Shown: positions 15,840 to 24,065 of the stretch, piece after piece
How the letters are laid out: each line of letters starts with the position of its first letter
Numbering within the stretch: the first letter of the stretch is position 1
Source of the DNA: JAEUJT01 sp044225205
GTDB lineage: Bacteria; Myxococcota; Myxococcia; Myxococcales; Myxococcaceae
DNA: 64,000 nucleotides
Assembly: GCA_044225205.1 (NCBI GenBank)
Contig: JBGAIY010000001.1
Location: 1-64,000, forward strand
Reading direction: 5' to 3'
Made by a program: the position numbers and the translations under genes
The notes under the pieces: model-generated
The model's input: only the letters and a program-made list of their open reading frames with translations
Told to the model about the DNA's origin: nothing
The model's database searches: none

Positions 15840-17904
15840 GGGTCACCAGCGAGCCGATGCCTTGGTCGGTGAAGAACTCGGCGATGATCGAATGCGGCGT
15901 TCGCGCGTCGATGACGTGCACCCGCTCGACCCCGCGCTCGAGCGCCGAAATCGCACAGCGGCCTTTGCGGGTGAGGTTGCGGTTGAACGCGCCGGCCTCG
16001 AGCTTTTCGCGCAGCGAGGTGGTCGTGAGCTGGGCCAGCAGGGTGTCTTCTTGCACGAAGCCCGGCACGCCGACCAAGTACACGAGCTTCGAGGCTTGCG
16101 AGGCCGCGGCAATTTCTGAAGCGACCTGATCAGGTTCGAGCGCCAGCGTCGTGCCGTCGTCGAGAAACCCGACCGGAGACACCACGGGCACGTAGTTGCG
16201 CTGCAAGAACATGTCGAGCAGGTCGCGGTTGATTTCGGTGACTTCTCCGCGTTCGTCGCCCGCCCGCTTGGCTTTGAGAAACGACGCGTCGAGCCCCGAA
16301 ATGCCAATGGCCTGGGTGCCGGTGCGGTTGAGCAGGGTGACGAGCTCGGTGTTGGTCTGCCCGTTGAGCACCATTTCGCGTGAATTCGCGTCGCCTTTCG
16401 ACGAGCCCTCGGGGCTTTCGCCATGAACGATGATGGGCACCATGCCCACCGCGCGCAGCAGGTTCACGTCTTCGGCGATCGACGCGCGCAACGAGTCTTT
16501 GCTCATGGCTTGGCGGCCCAACTTGAGCACCACCCGCTTGCCCGCGAAGCGGCTGATGTAGCTGAGTGCTTGGGTCACCAAATTCACTTTGAACTTGGGT
16601 GAATAATTGGTGAGCCGGTCGTCTTTCGCGACGCTGCCGTCGGCGGTCTGCACCAAGAGCGACGAGTAGTCGGCGTTGATTTTGACGTAGTCGTACGACA
16701 GGTCGCAGCCCCACGCGGTGGCGGCGGCGGGGCCACTGCGCAGGTCGACGACCACGGTCACCTCGGGGGCGCGCATGCGTGAGCGCAGCCGCGCGTGCCC
16801 CGACGGGCCTTCATTCGCGTCGTTTTGGCTCGTCTGTGAAGAAGCCACCGCCGCCGCGGCTTCGAGCACGGGCTTCTGGTCGTAGACGACCATGCCCTGC
16901 ACCGTGACTTTCGCCGCCGTCGGGTCGACGGGGTAGCGCTGGCTGCCGACGCGCGCGCCCACCGTCGCCAGAATGCGGCCCCAGTTGGGGTCGGCGCCGA
17001 AGACGGCGGCTTTCACCAAGGTCGAACCCGCCACCGCTTTGGCCAAGTCGGTCGCGACCGCCTTCGACGGCGCCCCCTCGACGGTGACCTCGAGCAGCTT
17101 GGTGGCACCCTCCCCGTCTTTGGCCACTTCTTTGGCCAACTCGACGCAGAGCGAGCGGAGTTGCCCGACGAACAATTCGTATTCTGGCGAACCTTCGTCG
17201 GTGATTTCGGGGTTGCCCGACACGCCGTTGGCCAACGCGAGCACCGCGTCGTTGGTGCTCATGTCGTTGTCAATGGTGAGGTTGTTGAAGCTCCCGTCCA
17301 TCGACTCCAGGAGCGCCCGCTGCAGCAACACCGGCGTGATGGCCACGTCGGTGCAGATGACGGCGATGGTCGACGCGAGCTGGGGGGCAATCATGCCCGA
17401 GCCTTTGCAAATGGCGGTGAGGCGCCCGTCTTTGCGGCCCAGCTTCACGCTGCGCGAAGCCACTTTGATGTGCGTGTCGGTGGTGAGAATGGCTTCGGCG
17501 GCCGATTCGGGGCCGCCTTTGAGTTGCGCCTTGAGTTTGGGCAGCGCGTCGATGATTTTGGCCTTCGGCAACCGCTGGCCGATGACGCCGGTCGACGCCA
17601 TCAACACCGCGGCGCCGTCGACTTCGAGCACGCGGCCCACCGCGGAGCACAACTCCGTCACGTCGCTTTGGCCCTCGGGGCCGGTGAGCGCGTTGGCGTT
17701 GCCCGAATTCACCAAAATGGCTCGCACTTGAGCGGCTGGCAGCCGTCGCTGGCAGTCGACGACCGGCGCCGCTTTCGCCGCGTTGATGGTGAGTGCCGCC
17801 GCCGCCGCGCACGGCCTCTCACTGACGATGAGCGCCAGGTCTTTTTTGAATGGCTTGATGCCCGCGTGCACACCCGCGAACGTGAACCCCCGCGCCACCG
17901 CCAC
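15832..17904 (-). CDS. argJ-argB: ArgJ-ArgB fusion: ornithine acetyltransferase joined to acetylglutamate kinase
   Basis: 690 residues from GTG at 17904, one base after argC. Residues 1-415 are ArgJ: ILVNSGNANALTG, the self-cleavage motif CKGSGMIAPQLAST, NNLTIDNDMSTNDAVLAL, VFGADPNWGRILATVG and a C-terminus CDLSYDYVKINADY. Residues about 435-690 are an amino-acid-kinase domain like ArgB: KRVVLKLGRQAMSKD, AEDVNLLRAVGMVPIIVHG, SPVGFLDDGTTLALEPDQVA and a C-terminal HSIIAEFFTDQGIGSLV. The usual self-cleavage Thr is Ser178. The kinase loop after HG494-495 reads ESPEGSS where ArgB has GGGP, and it is short. A fusion of these two enzymes is uncommon. The fusion is read without a stop across a polar linker, so it does not look like an assembly artefact. 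Confidence 0.88.
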   Translation of the reverse strand: MAVARGFTFAGVHAGIKPFKKDLALIVSERPCAAAAALTINAAKAAPVVDCQRRLPAAQVRAILVNSGNANALTGPEGQSDVTELCSAVGRVLEVDGAAVLMASTGVIGQRLPKAKIIDALPKLKAQLKGGPESAAEAILTTDTHIKVASRSVKLGRKDGRLTAICKGSGMIAPQLASTIAVICTDVAITPVLLQRALLESMDGSFNNLTIDNDMSTNDAVLALANGVSGNPEITDEGSPEYELFVGQLRSLCVELAKEVAKDGEGATKLLEVTVEGAPSKAVATDLAKAVAGSTLVKAAVFGADPNWGRILATVGARVGSQRYPVDPTAAKVTVQGMVVYDQKPVLEAAAAVASSQTSQNDANEGPSGHARLRSRMRAPEVTVVVDLRSGPAAATAWGCDLSYDYVKINADYSSLLVQTADGSVAKDDRLTNYSPKFKVNLVTQALSYISRFAGKRVVLKLGRQAMSKDSLRASIAEDVNLLRAVGMVPIIVHGESPEGSSKGDANSREMVLNGQTNTELVTLLNRTGTQAIGISGLDASFLKAKRAGDERGEVTEINRDLLDMFLQRNYVPVVSPVGFLDDGTTLALEPDQVASEIAAASQASKLVYLVGVPGFVQEDTLLAQLTTTSLREKLEAGAFNRNLTRKGRCAISALERGVERVHVIDARTPHSIIAEFFTDQGIGSLVTHG

Positions 17905-17905
17905 G

Positions 17906-18928
17906 TCAGACCAGCCCTTCGGTTTCGGCGAACCCCAATTGCAGGTTCAGGTTCTGCACCGCTTGGCTCGCAGCACCTTTGAGCAAATTGTCGAGCGCCG
18001 AAATCGAGACCACGTGGCGGCCCTTGGTGGCCACTCCCACGACGCACCGGTTGGTGTGTGCGACGTCGGCCACGCGCACCGCTTCGGGTGACGGCGCGAG
18101 TTGCACGAGGGGCTCGTTCGCAAACGCGGCGGTGAAGGCCTCGGTGACCCGCTCGGGGTCGACCCCGGCTTTCAAGGTCGCGACGCTCGTGCACAGAATG
18201 CCGCGCTTGGTGGGCAACAGGTGCGGTGTGAAGACGACCGATACCGCCGTGCCACCGGGCGTGACCCGCGAAAGGGTTTGTTCGATTTCGGGCGTGTGTT
18301 GGTGGCTGAGCACTCGATACGCCCGAAAGTCGTCGCCAATTTCCATGAAGGTGAATTCTTCGGTCGCTTTTCGACCGGCGCCCGACACGCCCGACGCGGT
18401 GTTGATGACCACCGAGTCGGGTTCGACGAGCTCGGCCTTCAACAACGGGGCGAGCGAGAGTGCGGCGGCCGTGGCGAAGCAGCCCGGGTTCGCCACCAAC
18501 GCCCGCCCGCGCGTGGCGTCGCGAAACAATTCAGGCAGGCCGTAGACCGCGTCTTCGAGCAGTGCCGGCGCCGTGTGTTCGAACCGGTAAAACTGGGGGT
18601 ACGCGGCGGTGTTCTTGAGCCGAAAGGTGCCAGCCAGGTCGACGACCTTGACGCCGGCGGCCCGAAGGGCGGGCACCAACTCGAGCGAAGATTCGGCCGG
18701 GGTCGCGAGCAGCACCGAGTCACAACTCTTGGCCGCGGCCACCCCGTCAGCGACCGATGCATAGTGGAGCGAACTGGCCACCCGCGCTCGCTCGGCCACC
18801 GGCTGCCCGACCCAGCGGTCGCTCGTCAGAAACGAGAGCGCCACCCCACGGTGCGTCGAGAGCAACCGGGTCAGCTCGAGCCCCGAGTACCCCGATGCAC
18901 CGAAGATGCCGATTTTTCGAACCTGCAT
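17906..18928 (-). CDS. argC: N-acetyl-gamma-glutamyl-phosphate reductase
   Basis: 340 residues from ATG at 18928, where the protein starts directly with the nucleotide-binding strand MQVRKIGIFGASGYSGLELT. The catalytic cysteine lies in LVANPGCFATAAALSLAPLL, and SGVSGAGRKATEEFTFMEIG is the following family motif. It reduces the acylphosphate made by ArgB, using NADPH. It is the first gene of the operon; an alternative TTG start at 18949 would overlap the AT-rich candidate operator. Confidence 0.94.
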   Translation of the reverse strand: MQVRKIGIFGASGYSGLELTRLLSTHRGVALSFLTSDRWVGQPVAERARVASSLHYASVADGVAAAKSCDSVLLATPAESSLELVPALRAAGVKVVDLAGTFRLKNTAAYPQFYRFEHTAPALLEDAVYGLPELFRDATRGRALVANPGCFATAAALSLAPLLKAELVEPDSVVINTASGVSGAGRKATEEFTFMEIGDDFRAYRVLSHQHTPEIEQTLSRVTPGGTAVSVVFTPHLLPTKRGILCTSVATLKAGVDPERVTEAFTAAFANEPLVQLAPSPEAVRVADVAHTNRCVVGVATKGRHVVSISALDNLLKGAASQAVQNLNLQLGFAETEGLV

Positions 18929-18936
18929 GAGGGGCG

Positions 18937-18960
18937 CATGTATATTCAATTTTTATTCAC
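18937..18960 (-). promoter_or_regulatory. Candidate ArgR box / promoter of the arg operon
   Basis: On the minus strand the stretch reads GTGAATAAAAATTGAAT then ATACATG. It fits the ARG-box half TGAAT-WWWW-ATT with mismatches in the second half, and a second TGAAT overlaps it. It is strikingly AT-rich in a GC-rich genome and ends 8 bp before the argC ATG. With argR in the operon, an operator here is likely, but binding is inferred. Confidence 0.4.
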
Positions 18961-19028
18961 GCCAAGAGAATTCGACGCACTGCGCCAGCGCTCGGCCGGC
19001 GAGTTCTTGGTGGTATGGCGGTCGTGGG

Positions 19029-19679
19029 TCAGCGGTGCTCGTTGAGCCAGCGTGGGTGGTGACCCAGTGCGGTCGACAGCACCGTCAGCACCACCGCCTC
19101 GCCCAACGTCGCGTTCGGCCAGAGGGCCACTCCGGGCCGACGCACTTCGTCGCTGAGCCAGCGGAGCGTCGGTTCGCCAATGGCGTTCACGGTGGTGACG
19201 TCGACCACCGCCCACCCGTTGGGCCAGCATTCGACCACGACGGGGTTGTCGGCTTCGCTGGTGAGCTTCGAGCGACGGTGAGCCTCGAGAAATGCCGGCT
19301 CGAAGTCGGGGTCGGTGATGGTTTCATTGCTCTCGAGCCGGCCGGTCTGGGTGAGGCCTCCAAAGAAGGCCTTGCGCTCCTCTCCGGCCAACAGTTCCCA
19401 CTGGGTGTGGAGGCGAACCAACGCCGCAATGCTGGCGGGCATGCCGGGCGCCGGGGCGTACGGCGAGGGCCCGCTCAGCTGAAGCCGAACCAGCTCGTCG
19501 GTGTCATCGTCGAGTGGTTCGCCGTCTTCCATTGGGGGCAGGCCGAGTTTCCAACCGCTGCCCTCGACGCGCTCGATGCTGCGCACGTGACGGCAAAAAT
19601 GGGCGAGCATTTCACGGCCGGGTGGCGAAAGCGCGAGACCCTGTTCGAGGCTTCGTTGCCAGTCGATGAAGTCACTCAT
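19029..19679 (-). CDS. Unknown acidic cytoplasmic protein
   Basis: 216 residues from ATG at 19679 (MSDFIDWQRSLEQGLALSPP). No signal, membrane segment or known motif is seen. The middle part is acidic (MEDGEPLDDDTDEL), and the C-terminal half alternates hydrophobic strands and helices (VVVECWPNGWAVVDVTTVNA, TLGEAVVLTVLSTALGHHP). The codon choice matches the neighbours, which supports a real gene. It starts at a directly repeated sequence. Confidence 0.6.
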   Translation of the reverse strand: MSDFIDWQRSLEQGLALSPPGREMLAHFCRHVRSIERVEGSGWKLGLPPMEDGEPLDDDTDELVRLQLSGPSPYAPAPGMPASIAALVRLHTQWELLAGEERKAFFGGLTQTGRLESNETITDPDFEPAFLEAHRRSKLTSEADNPVVVECWPNGWAVVDVTTVNAIGEPTLRWLSDEVRRPGVALWPNATLGEAVVLTVLSTALGHHPRWLNEHR

Positions 19680-19683
19680 CGGT

Positions 19684-19715
19684 CGTGGGCTATGCGGCGC
19701 AGACGGGGTTGTCAA
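19684..19715. repeat. Direct repeat, copy 1
   Basis: A 32-bp unit beginning CGTGGGCTATGCGGCGCAGA and ending GGGGTTGTCAA. It recurs at 19849-19879 with one substitution and one missing T. It starts 5 bp upstream of the divergent unknown gene. Confidence 0.6.
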
Positions 19716-19848
19716 AGGGCTCTTCGCTTGACGCTGCAGCCGCTCACCGCTCGGGTCTCGTTGGTGCAGCCTCCGTCTTGAACTCGGAGTGGAGGGCCCG
19801 GGTGCCTCTCACGCGTTTTTCGGGGGGGTACGCGGCCTCGGCGAGCAC

Positions 19849-19879
19849 CGTGGGCTGTGCGGCGCAGACGGGGTGTCAA
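19849..19879. repeat. Direct repeat, copy 2
   Basis: A 31-bp unit beginning CGTGGGCTGTGCGGCGCAGA and ending GGGGTGTCAA, matching 19684-19715 with one substitution and one missing base. The spacing between starts is 165 bp. Confidence 0.6.
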
Positions 19880-20272
19880 TGGGTGTCATGGGGCGGGCGT
19901 GACTCCCTTTGGTGACTCGGGCCCGCTCAGCGGCCGTTGCCGAAGTGGCTTTTTCTTGAGCGGGAGCATCCTGGGTGCCATGCGCCGACCAGGCTCGGTG
20001 CACGCTTCGGCGACGAGCAGTTGAGCCATCGGCAAGTGGGCCACGCACGCGGGGGGGGCTCTGGCGGTGTGCCTACAAGCTCCGGTCGGCAGTTGTCGCG
20101 TTGCATCGCCCGCGTGGGCGACTCGAGCCACTGTGCGTTCCTCGCGAACAGGGGCGTGGTGGTAGGTCGGCCGGAGATGAGTTCGACTCCGCGCAATGCT
20201 TCGCCTTCGCGTTCGCCGAGCATTCGATGCGACGCGAGCATTCGTCGCAGCCGGAGCGTATAGAGCCCGCGC

Positions 20273-21166
20273 ATGGTCTCCGACATTTTTGACGCCTCGC
20301 AGTGGAAACCCGTGAAGGGCTTCGCGTTTCGCGACATCACCTTTCACCGCGCGCGCCGACAGGGCACGGTGCGAATCGCCTTCAACCGCCCTGAAGTGCG
20401 AAACGCGTTTCGGCCGCGCACCGTCGACGAGTTGGCGCGAGCTCTCGAAGCGACGCGTTTCATGACCGACGTCGGTTGCGTGCTGCTCACCGGCAACGGG
20501 CCGTCTCCGAAAGACGGTGGGTGGGCGTTTTGCTCGGGTGGTGACCAACGCATTCGCGGCAAAGACGGGTACCAATACGAAAAGGCCGACCGCGCGCTCG
20601 ACCCCGCGGGTCTGGGCCGCCTGCACATTCTCGAGGTGCAGCGGCAAATTCGGTTCATGCCGAAGGTGGTGATGGCCGTGGTGCCGGGGTGGGCGGTGGG
20701 CGGTGGCCACAGCCTGCACGTGGTGTGCGACCTCACGCTCGCGAGCGCCGAACATGCGATTTTCAAACAGACCGACCCCGACGTCGCCAGTTTCGATTCG
20801 GGCTATGGCTCGGCGCTGCTCGCGCGGCAGGTCGGCCAGAAGCGGGCCCGCGAAATCTTCTTTGTCGGCCGCAACCACTCGGCCCAGGAGGCGTTCGACA
20901 TGGGCATGGTCAACGCCGTCGTGCCGCACGCCCGGCTCGAGGCGGTGGCGCTCGAGTGGGCCGCGGAGATCAACACCAAGAGCCCGACCGCCATCAAGAT
21001 GCTCAAGTACGGCTTCAACCTGCCTGACGACGGGCTCGTCGGGCAGCAATTGTTCGCGGGCGAAGCGACCCGGCTCGCTTACGGCACCGAAGAAGCGCGC
21101 GAAGGCCGTGACGCGTTCGTTCAGAAGCGCAAGCGCAACTTCAAACGGTTTCCGTGGAGTTACTAA
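20273..21166 (+). CDS. menB: 1,4-dihydroxy-2-naphthoyl-CoA synthase
   Basis: 297 residues, a crotonase-fold protein. Features that favour MenB over a generic enoyl-CoA hydratase are FCSGGDQRIRGKDGYQ, the oxyanion stretch GWAVGGGHSLHVVCDLTLAS, and KQTDPDVASFDSGYGSALLA (MenB proteins have SFDGGYGS). The C-terminus with EGRDAFVQKRKRNFKRFPW also matches. It forms the naphthoquinone ring of menaquinone from o-succinylbenzoyl-CoA. No other men gene is nearby. Confidence 0.92.
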   Translation: MVSDIFDASQWKPVKGFAFRDITFHRARRQGTVRIAFNRPEVRNAFRPRTVDELARALEATRFMTDVGCVLLTGNGPSPKDGGWAFCSGGDQRIRGKDGYQYEKADRALDPAGLGRLHILEVQRQIRFMPKVVMAVVPGWAVGGGHSLHVVCDLTLASAEHAIFKQTDPDVASFDSGYGSALLARQVGQKRAREIFFVGRNHSAQEAFDMGMVNAVVPHARLEAVALEWAAEINTKSPTAIKMLKYGFNLPDDGLVGQQLFAGEATRLAYGTEEAREGRDAFVQKRKRNFKRFPWSY

Positions 21167-21184
21167 GCGTACATACGAAACGAC

Positions 21185-21604
21185 TCACCGCTGGTCGATG
21201 TCGCGGCAGACGGTGAAGCCCGTGGCCACTTCGGCATCGGAGGCGCCCTGGAGCGAGGCGCACCACACGGTGCGGGCTCCCACCTGCTTCACCCCGACGA
21301 ACGCATCTTGCCCTTCGACGGCGTAGCGCGCGCCGACGAAGCCCGGAGCGACAACGGTTTGAACGCCGGTGACTTTCTGTGCGTTGACGGCGGCGACGAG
21401 GGCGTCGGCGTCGGGCAGCTCGTCGAGCTTCGATTCGAATGACACGACCGTGGTGCCACGAGGCCCCGCGAAGAGGCGCTCGTTCGAGCCGGTGGCGACC
21501 CACCCGTCAGGCAATGGTACGCGCAGTTCATGGGGCGCTTTGGCGGCCGGCTTCTCACGGCACGCCCCCAGCGCCACCACCGCTGCTGCCCACACCCACT
21601 TCAC
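21185..21604 (-). CDS. Small lipoprotein, unknown
   Basis: 139 residues. The N-terminus MKWVWAAAVVALGACREK is a short lipoprotein signal with lipobox ALGAC. The mature part has a repeating strand pattern (TTVVSFESKLDELPDADALV, APGFVGARYAVEGQDAFVGV) and two further Cys near the end. It starts 2 bp after the bactofilin gene, so it is probably co-transcribed with bactofilin and parAB. No family is recognised. Confidence 0.7.
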   Translation of the reverse strand: MKWVWAAAVVALGACREKPAAKAPHELRVPLPDGWVATGSNERLFAGPRGTTVVSFESKLDELPDADALVAAVNAQKVTGVQTVVAPGFVGARYAVEGQDAFVGVKQVGARTVWCASLQGASDAEVATGFTVCRDIDQR

Positions 21605-21605
21605 G

Positions 21606-22046
21606 TCACTTCGCCGGCCCGGGTGGCGGAGGCGGGGTCGACGACTTCTGGGCGAGGTTCTCCATTTTCATGCTGCCCTCGAAAATGGCCCCTTTTTCCA
21701 TCGACGTGGCGGGTGATTCGATGACGCCCTTCACGCGTGCGGGCGGGTGAAGTTCGACCATTTGGGTCGCGCGAATCGTGCCTTCGACGGTGCCGTTGAT
21801 GACGACCGTGCCAGCGCTGATGTCGGCCATCACCTTGGCGCTTTCACCAATGATGATGATGTCTTTGGTGGCGATTTGGCCCTGGTACTTGCCGTCGATG
21901 CGAACTTGGCCTTCGAAGGTCAACTTGCCCTCGAATTCGCTCCCCTTGCCGAGCAACGTGTGGAGTTCACCTGCGCGAGTTGCTGACACGATTTTTTCCT
22001 CTTTTCCGGGAGGTACTCCCGTCTTTTCACCGCTGAACAACGCCAT
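21606..22046 (-). CDS. Bactofilin
   Basis: 146 residues, the usual bactofilin size. The central beta-helix domain (residues about 30-115) shows the repeating pattern GSEFEGKLTFEGQVRIDGKY, GQIATKDIIIIGESAKV, GTVVINGTVEGTIRAT. The flanks are disordered, with a Pro-rich C-terminus. Bactofilins polymerise into cytoskeletal filaments. In myxobacteria, bactofilins encoded beside parAB are known to work with the segregation machinery at the subpolar regions, and the position 14 bp after parB supports that role here. Confidence 0.93.
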   Translation of the reverse strand: MALFSGEKTGVPPGKEEKIVSATRAGELHTLLGKGSEFEGKLTFEGQVRIDGKYQGQIATKDIIIIGESAKVMADISAGTVVINGTVEGTIRATQMVELHPPARVKGVIESPATSMEKGAIFEGSMKMENLAQKSSTPPPPPGPAK

Positions 22047-22060
22047 GATTCGACCCTCGT

Positions 22061-22954
22061 CTAGCGCTTGATGAGGCCAATGATTCGGTCGAGGTCTTCG
22101 AAACTGAAGAACTCGATTTCGAGACTCCCTTTGCCACCGCCCCGTTCGACCAGGCGAACTTTCGTACCCAGTCGACGTTGCAGGTCTTCAACCAGCTTTC
22201 GTGCTTCTGGGCTCGCCCGTACCTGCCCCCGCTTCTTCTTGCCGGGCGCCGAAACGCCCTTCACCGCTTTGACCCGGGCTTCGGTGTCTCGCACCGTCAG
22301 CTTCTCGGTGATGACCGCCCGAGCCAATGCCACCATCTCCCCCGGTTTGGCCAGCCCTAAAATCGCCCGGGCGTGACCCATGTCGAGGTCTCCCTCGACC
22401 AACAGCTGCTTCACTTCGTTCGGCAATGCCAACAATCGCAGCGCGTTCGCGACGGTCGACCGGTCTTTGCCCACTCGGTCGGCGGCTTGTTCTTGGGTCA
22501 GCTTTCGTTCTTCGATGAGACGCCGAAAGGCTTCGGCTTCTTCGAGAGGGTTGAGGTCGGCGCGCTGAATGTTCTCGACCAAGGCCAACTCGTAGGCCTC
22601 GGCGTCGCTCGCTTCACGAATGATGGCCGGCAGCTCGGTCAGGCCCGCTCGTTGAGCCGCTCTCCAGCGACGTTCGCCGGCGATGAGCCGGTACCCTTTG
22701 CCGTCACGACGCACCAGAACCGGCTGGAGCACCCCTTGGTTCTTGAGCGAGACGGCGAGCTCTTCAAGGGCCGCTTCGTCGAAGTCTTTTCTGGGGTTGG
22801 CTCGGTCGGCATGAATCTGCTCAATCGGCAGCTTGGCGACGCCGGCTCCGGCGGCCGAAGACGTCGGCCGGGCGTCGGCCAGGAGCGCTCCCAACCCGCG
22901 CCCCAAGGCGGGCTTGCGTTGCTGCGGAGCGGGCATTTTCATCACGGTGGGCAT
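22061..22954 (-). CDS. parB: Chromosome-partitioning protein ParB
   Basis: 297 residues. The N-terminal region has RKPALGRGLGALLAD, which contacts ParA. The CTPase/nuclease-like domain carries RANPRKDFDEAALEELAVSL and the motif LIAGERRWRAAQRAGL. The HTH domain includes KLTQEQAADRVGKDRSTVAN. The C-terminal dimerisation domain ends IEFFSFEDLDRIIGLI. It binds parS sites, three of which lie within 2.2 kb upstream. Confidence 0.96.
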   Translation of the reverse strand: MPTVMKMPAPQQRKPALGRGLGALLADARPTSSAAGAGVAKLPIEQIHADRANPRKDFDEAALEELAVSLKNQGVLQPVLVRRDGKGYRLIAGERRWRAAQRAGLTELPAIIREASDAEAYELALVENIQRADLNPLEEAEAFRRLIEERKLTQEQAADRVGKDRSTVANALRLLALPNEVKQLLVEGDLDMGHARAILGLAKPGEMVALARAVITEKLTVRDTEARVKAVKGVSAPGKKKRGQVRASPEARKLVEDLQRRLGTKVRLVERGGGKGSLEIEFFSFEDLDRIIGLIKR

Positions 22955-22979
22955 GGTGGTTCTCGAGGGTCAAAAAGGT

Positions 22980-23774
22980 TCAAGCCACGCGCTTGGTTCG
23001 GCGCACCCGGTTCTTTTCACGCCGCAACAACTCACGCGCCACGGCCAAGTACGCCTCGCACCCCTTCGACTTGATGTCGTACAGCAACACGGGTTTGCCG
23101 AAACTGGGCGATTCGGCGAGGCGAACGTTGCGAGGCACCACCGCGCCGAACACCAGTTGAGGAAACACGCGTCGCACCTCTTCGGCCACCTGGTGACTGA
23201 TGTTCGCGCGCTGGTCGAACATGGTCAGCACGATGCCCTCGACCTCGAGCTTGGGGTTGAGCTGTTGTTGCACGAGTTCAATGGTCGACATGAGCTGGGC
23301 CAGCCCTTCCATCGCGTAGTACTCGCATTGCAGGGGCACCAAGACGGCATCGGCCGCCGTCAGTGCGTTGAGCGTCAACAGGCCCAACGACGGGGGGCAG
23401 TCGATGAGCACGAAGTCGTACTTTTTCGCCAGCGCCCCCAAGGCTTCTTTGAGCTTGAACTCGCGCCGAGCGACGTTGACGAGCTCGACTTCGGCGCCGG
23501 TGAGGTCGGGTGTGGCGGGCACCACGTCGAGGTAGCGAAGCTCGGTCGGGTGTACGAAATCTGCGAGGTTACGGCCGTTGATGAGCCCGTCGTAGACACT
23601 GCCGGTGAGCGTTGAACGGTCGAGGCCGAGCCCGCTGCCCGCATTGCCTTGCGGGTCGAGGTCGACCAACAGGGTCTTGCGTTCGGCGGCTGCCAGGCTC
23701 GCGGCCAGGTTGATGGCGGTGGTGGTTTTACCCACCCCACCCTTTTGGTTCGAAATGCAGAAAATTCGGCCCAT
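22980..23774 (-). CDS. parA: Chromosome-partitioning ATPase ParA
   Basis: 264 residues. Deviant Walker A motif KGGVGKTTTAINLAASLA near the N-terminus, Walker A' LVDLDPQGNAGSGLG and Walker B-like FVLIDCPPSLGLLTLNAL are present, as in the Soj-type ParA family. The protein segregates the ParB-parS complex by ATP-dependent nucleoid binding. parB follows 25 bp downstream. Two parS sites lie 90-132 bp upstream of the start, so ParB spreading could affect its promoter. Confidence 0.96.
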   Translation of the reverse strand: MGRIFCISNQKGGVGKTTTAINLAASLAAAERKTLLVDLDPQGNAGSGLGLDRSTLTGSVYDGLINGRNLADFVHPTELRYLDVVPATPDLTGAEVELVNVARREFKLKEALGALAKKYDFVLIDCPPSLGLLTLNALTAADAVLVPLQCEYYAMEGLAQLMSTIELVQQQLNPKLEVEGIVLTMFDQRANISHQVAEEVRRVFPQLVFGAVVPRNVRLAESPSFGKPVLLYDIKSKGCEAYLAVARELLRREKNRVRRTKRVA

Positions 23775-23864
23775 GGTTGGTGGTCATACGACAGTGGTCT
23801 GACAATGTGGTCGGGTTGTTTGCTTCGGGTGCTTTTTTTGACCCCGTTGAGTGTGTGAACGAAC

Positions 23865-23880
23865 TGTTTCACGTGGAACA
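23865..23880. promoter_or_regulatory. parS: parS site 1
   Basis: TGTTTCACGTGGAACA matches the canonical 16-bp bacterial parS (TGTTNCACGTGAAACA read on the opposite strand). ParB binds and loads here. It lies upstream of parA. Confidence 0.93.
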
Positions 23881-23890
23881 GTGCCCTCAG

Positions 23891-23906
23891 TGTTTCACGT
23901 GGAACA
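23891..23906. promoter_or_regulatory. parS: parS site 2
   Basis: A second identical TGTTTCACGTGGAACA, starting 26 bp after the first, in the same orientation and on a similar face of the helix after about two and a half turns. Confidence 0.93.
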
Positions 23907-24065
23907 CGCGGGCCGAGGTTCGGTGGCGCCAAACAGCGCGACAGCGGCCAGCGCTGACTGATTCGTCGACTTCAGAACAGCCGTCTCCGCCGCGCAGCCG
24001 GCGAGCTGGGCGTAGCCCGCACCTTGCTGGCGACGAACTCGTCGGCCAGCTTCTCATCAGCCTTC

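Larger units (their letters stand above)
19680..20272. other. 593 bp without a convincing gene
   Basis: Between the unknown minus-strand gene and menB. It holds the 31/32-bp direct repeat pair and a homopolymer-rich stretch. Frames open on either strand here have shadow-like composition (Arg, Ser and Pro excess). I see no RNA gene. The menB promoter should lie near the right end. Confidence 0.5.
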
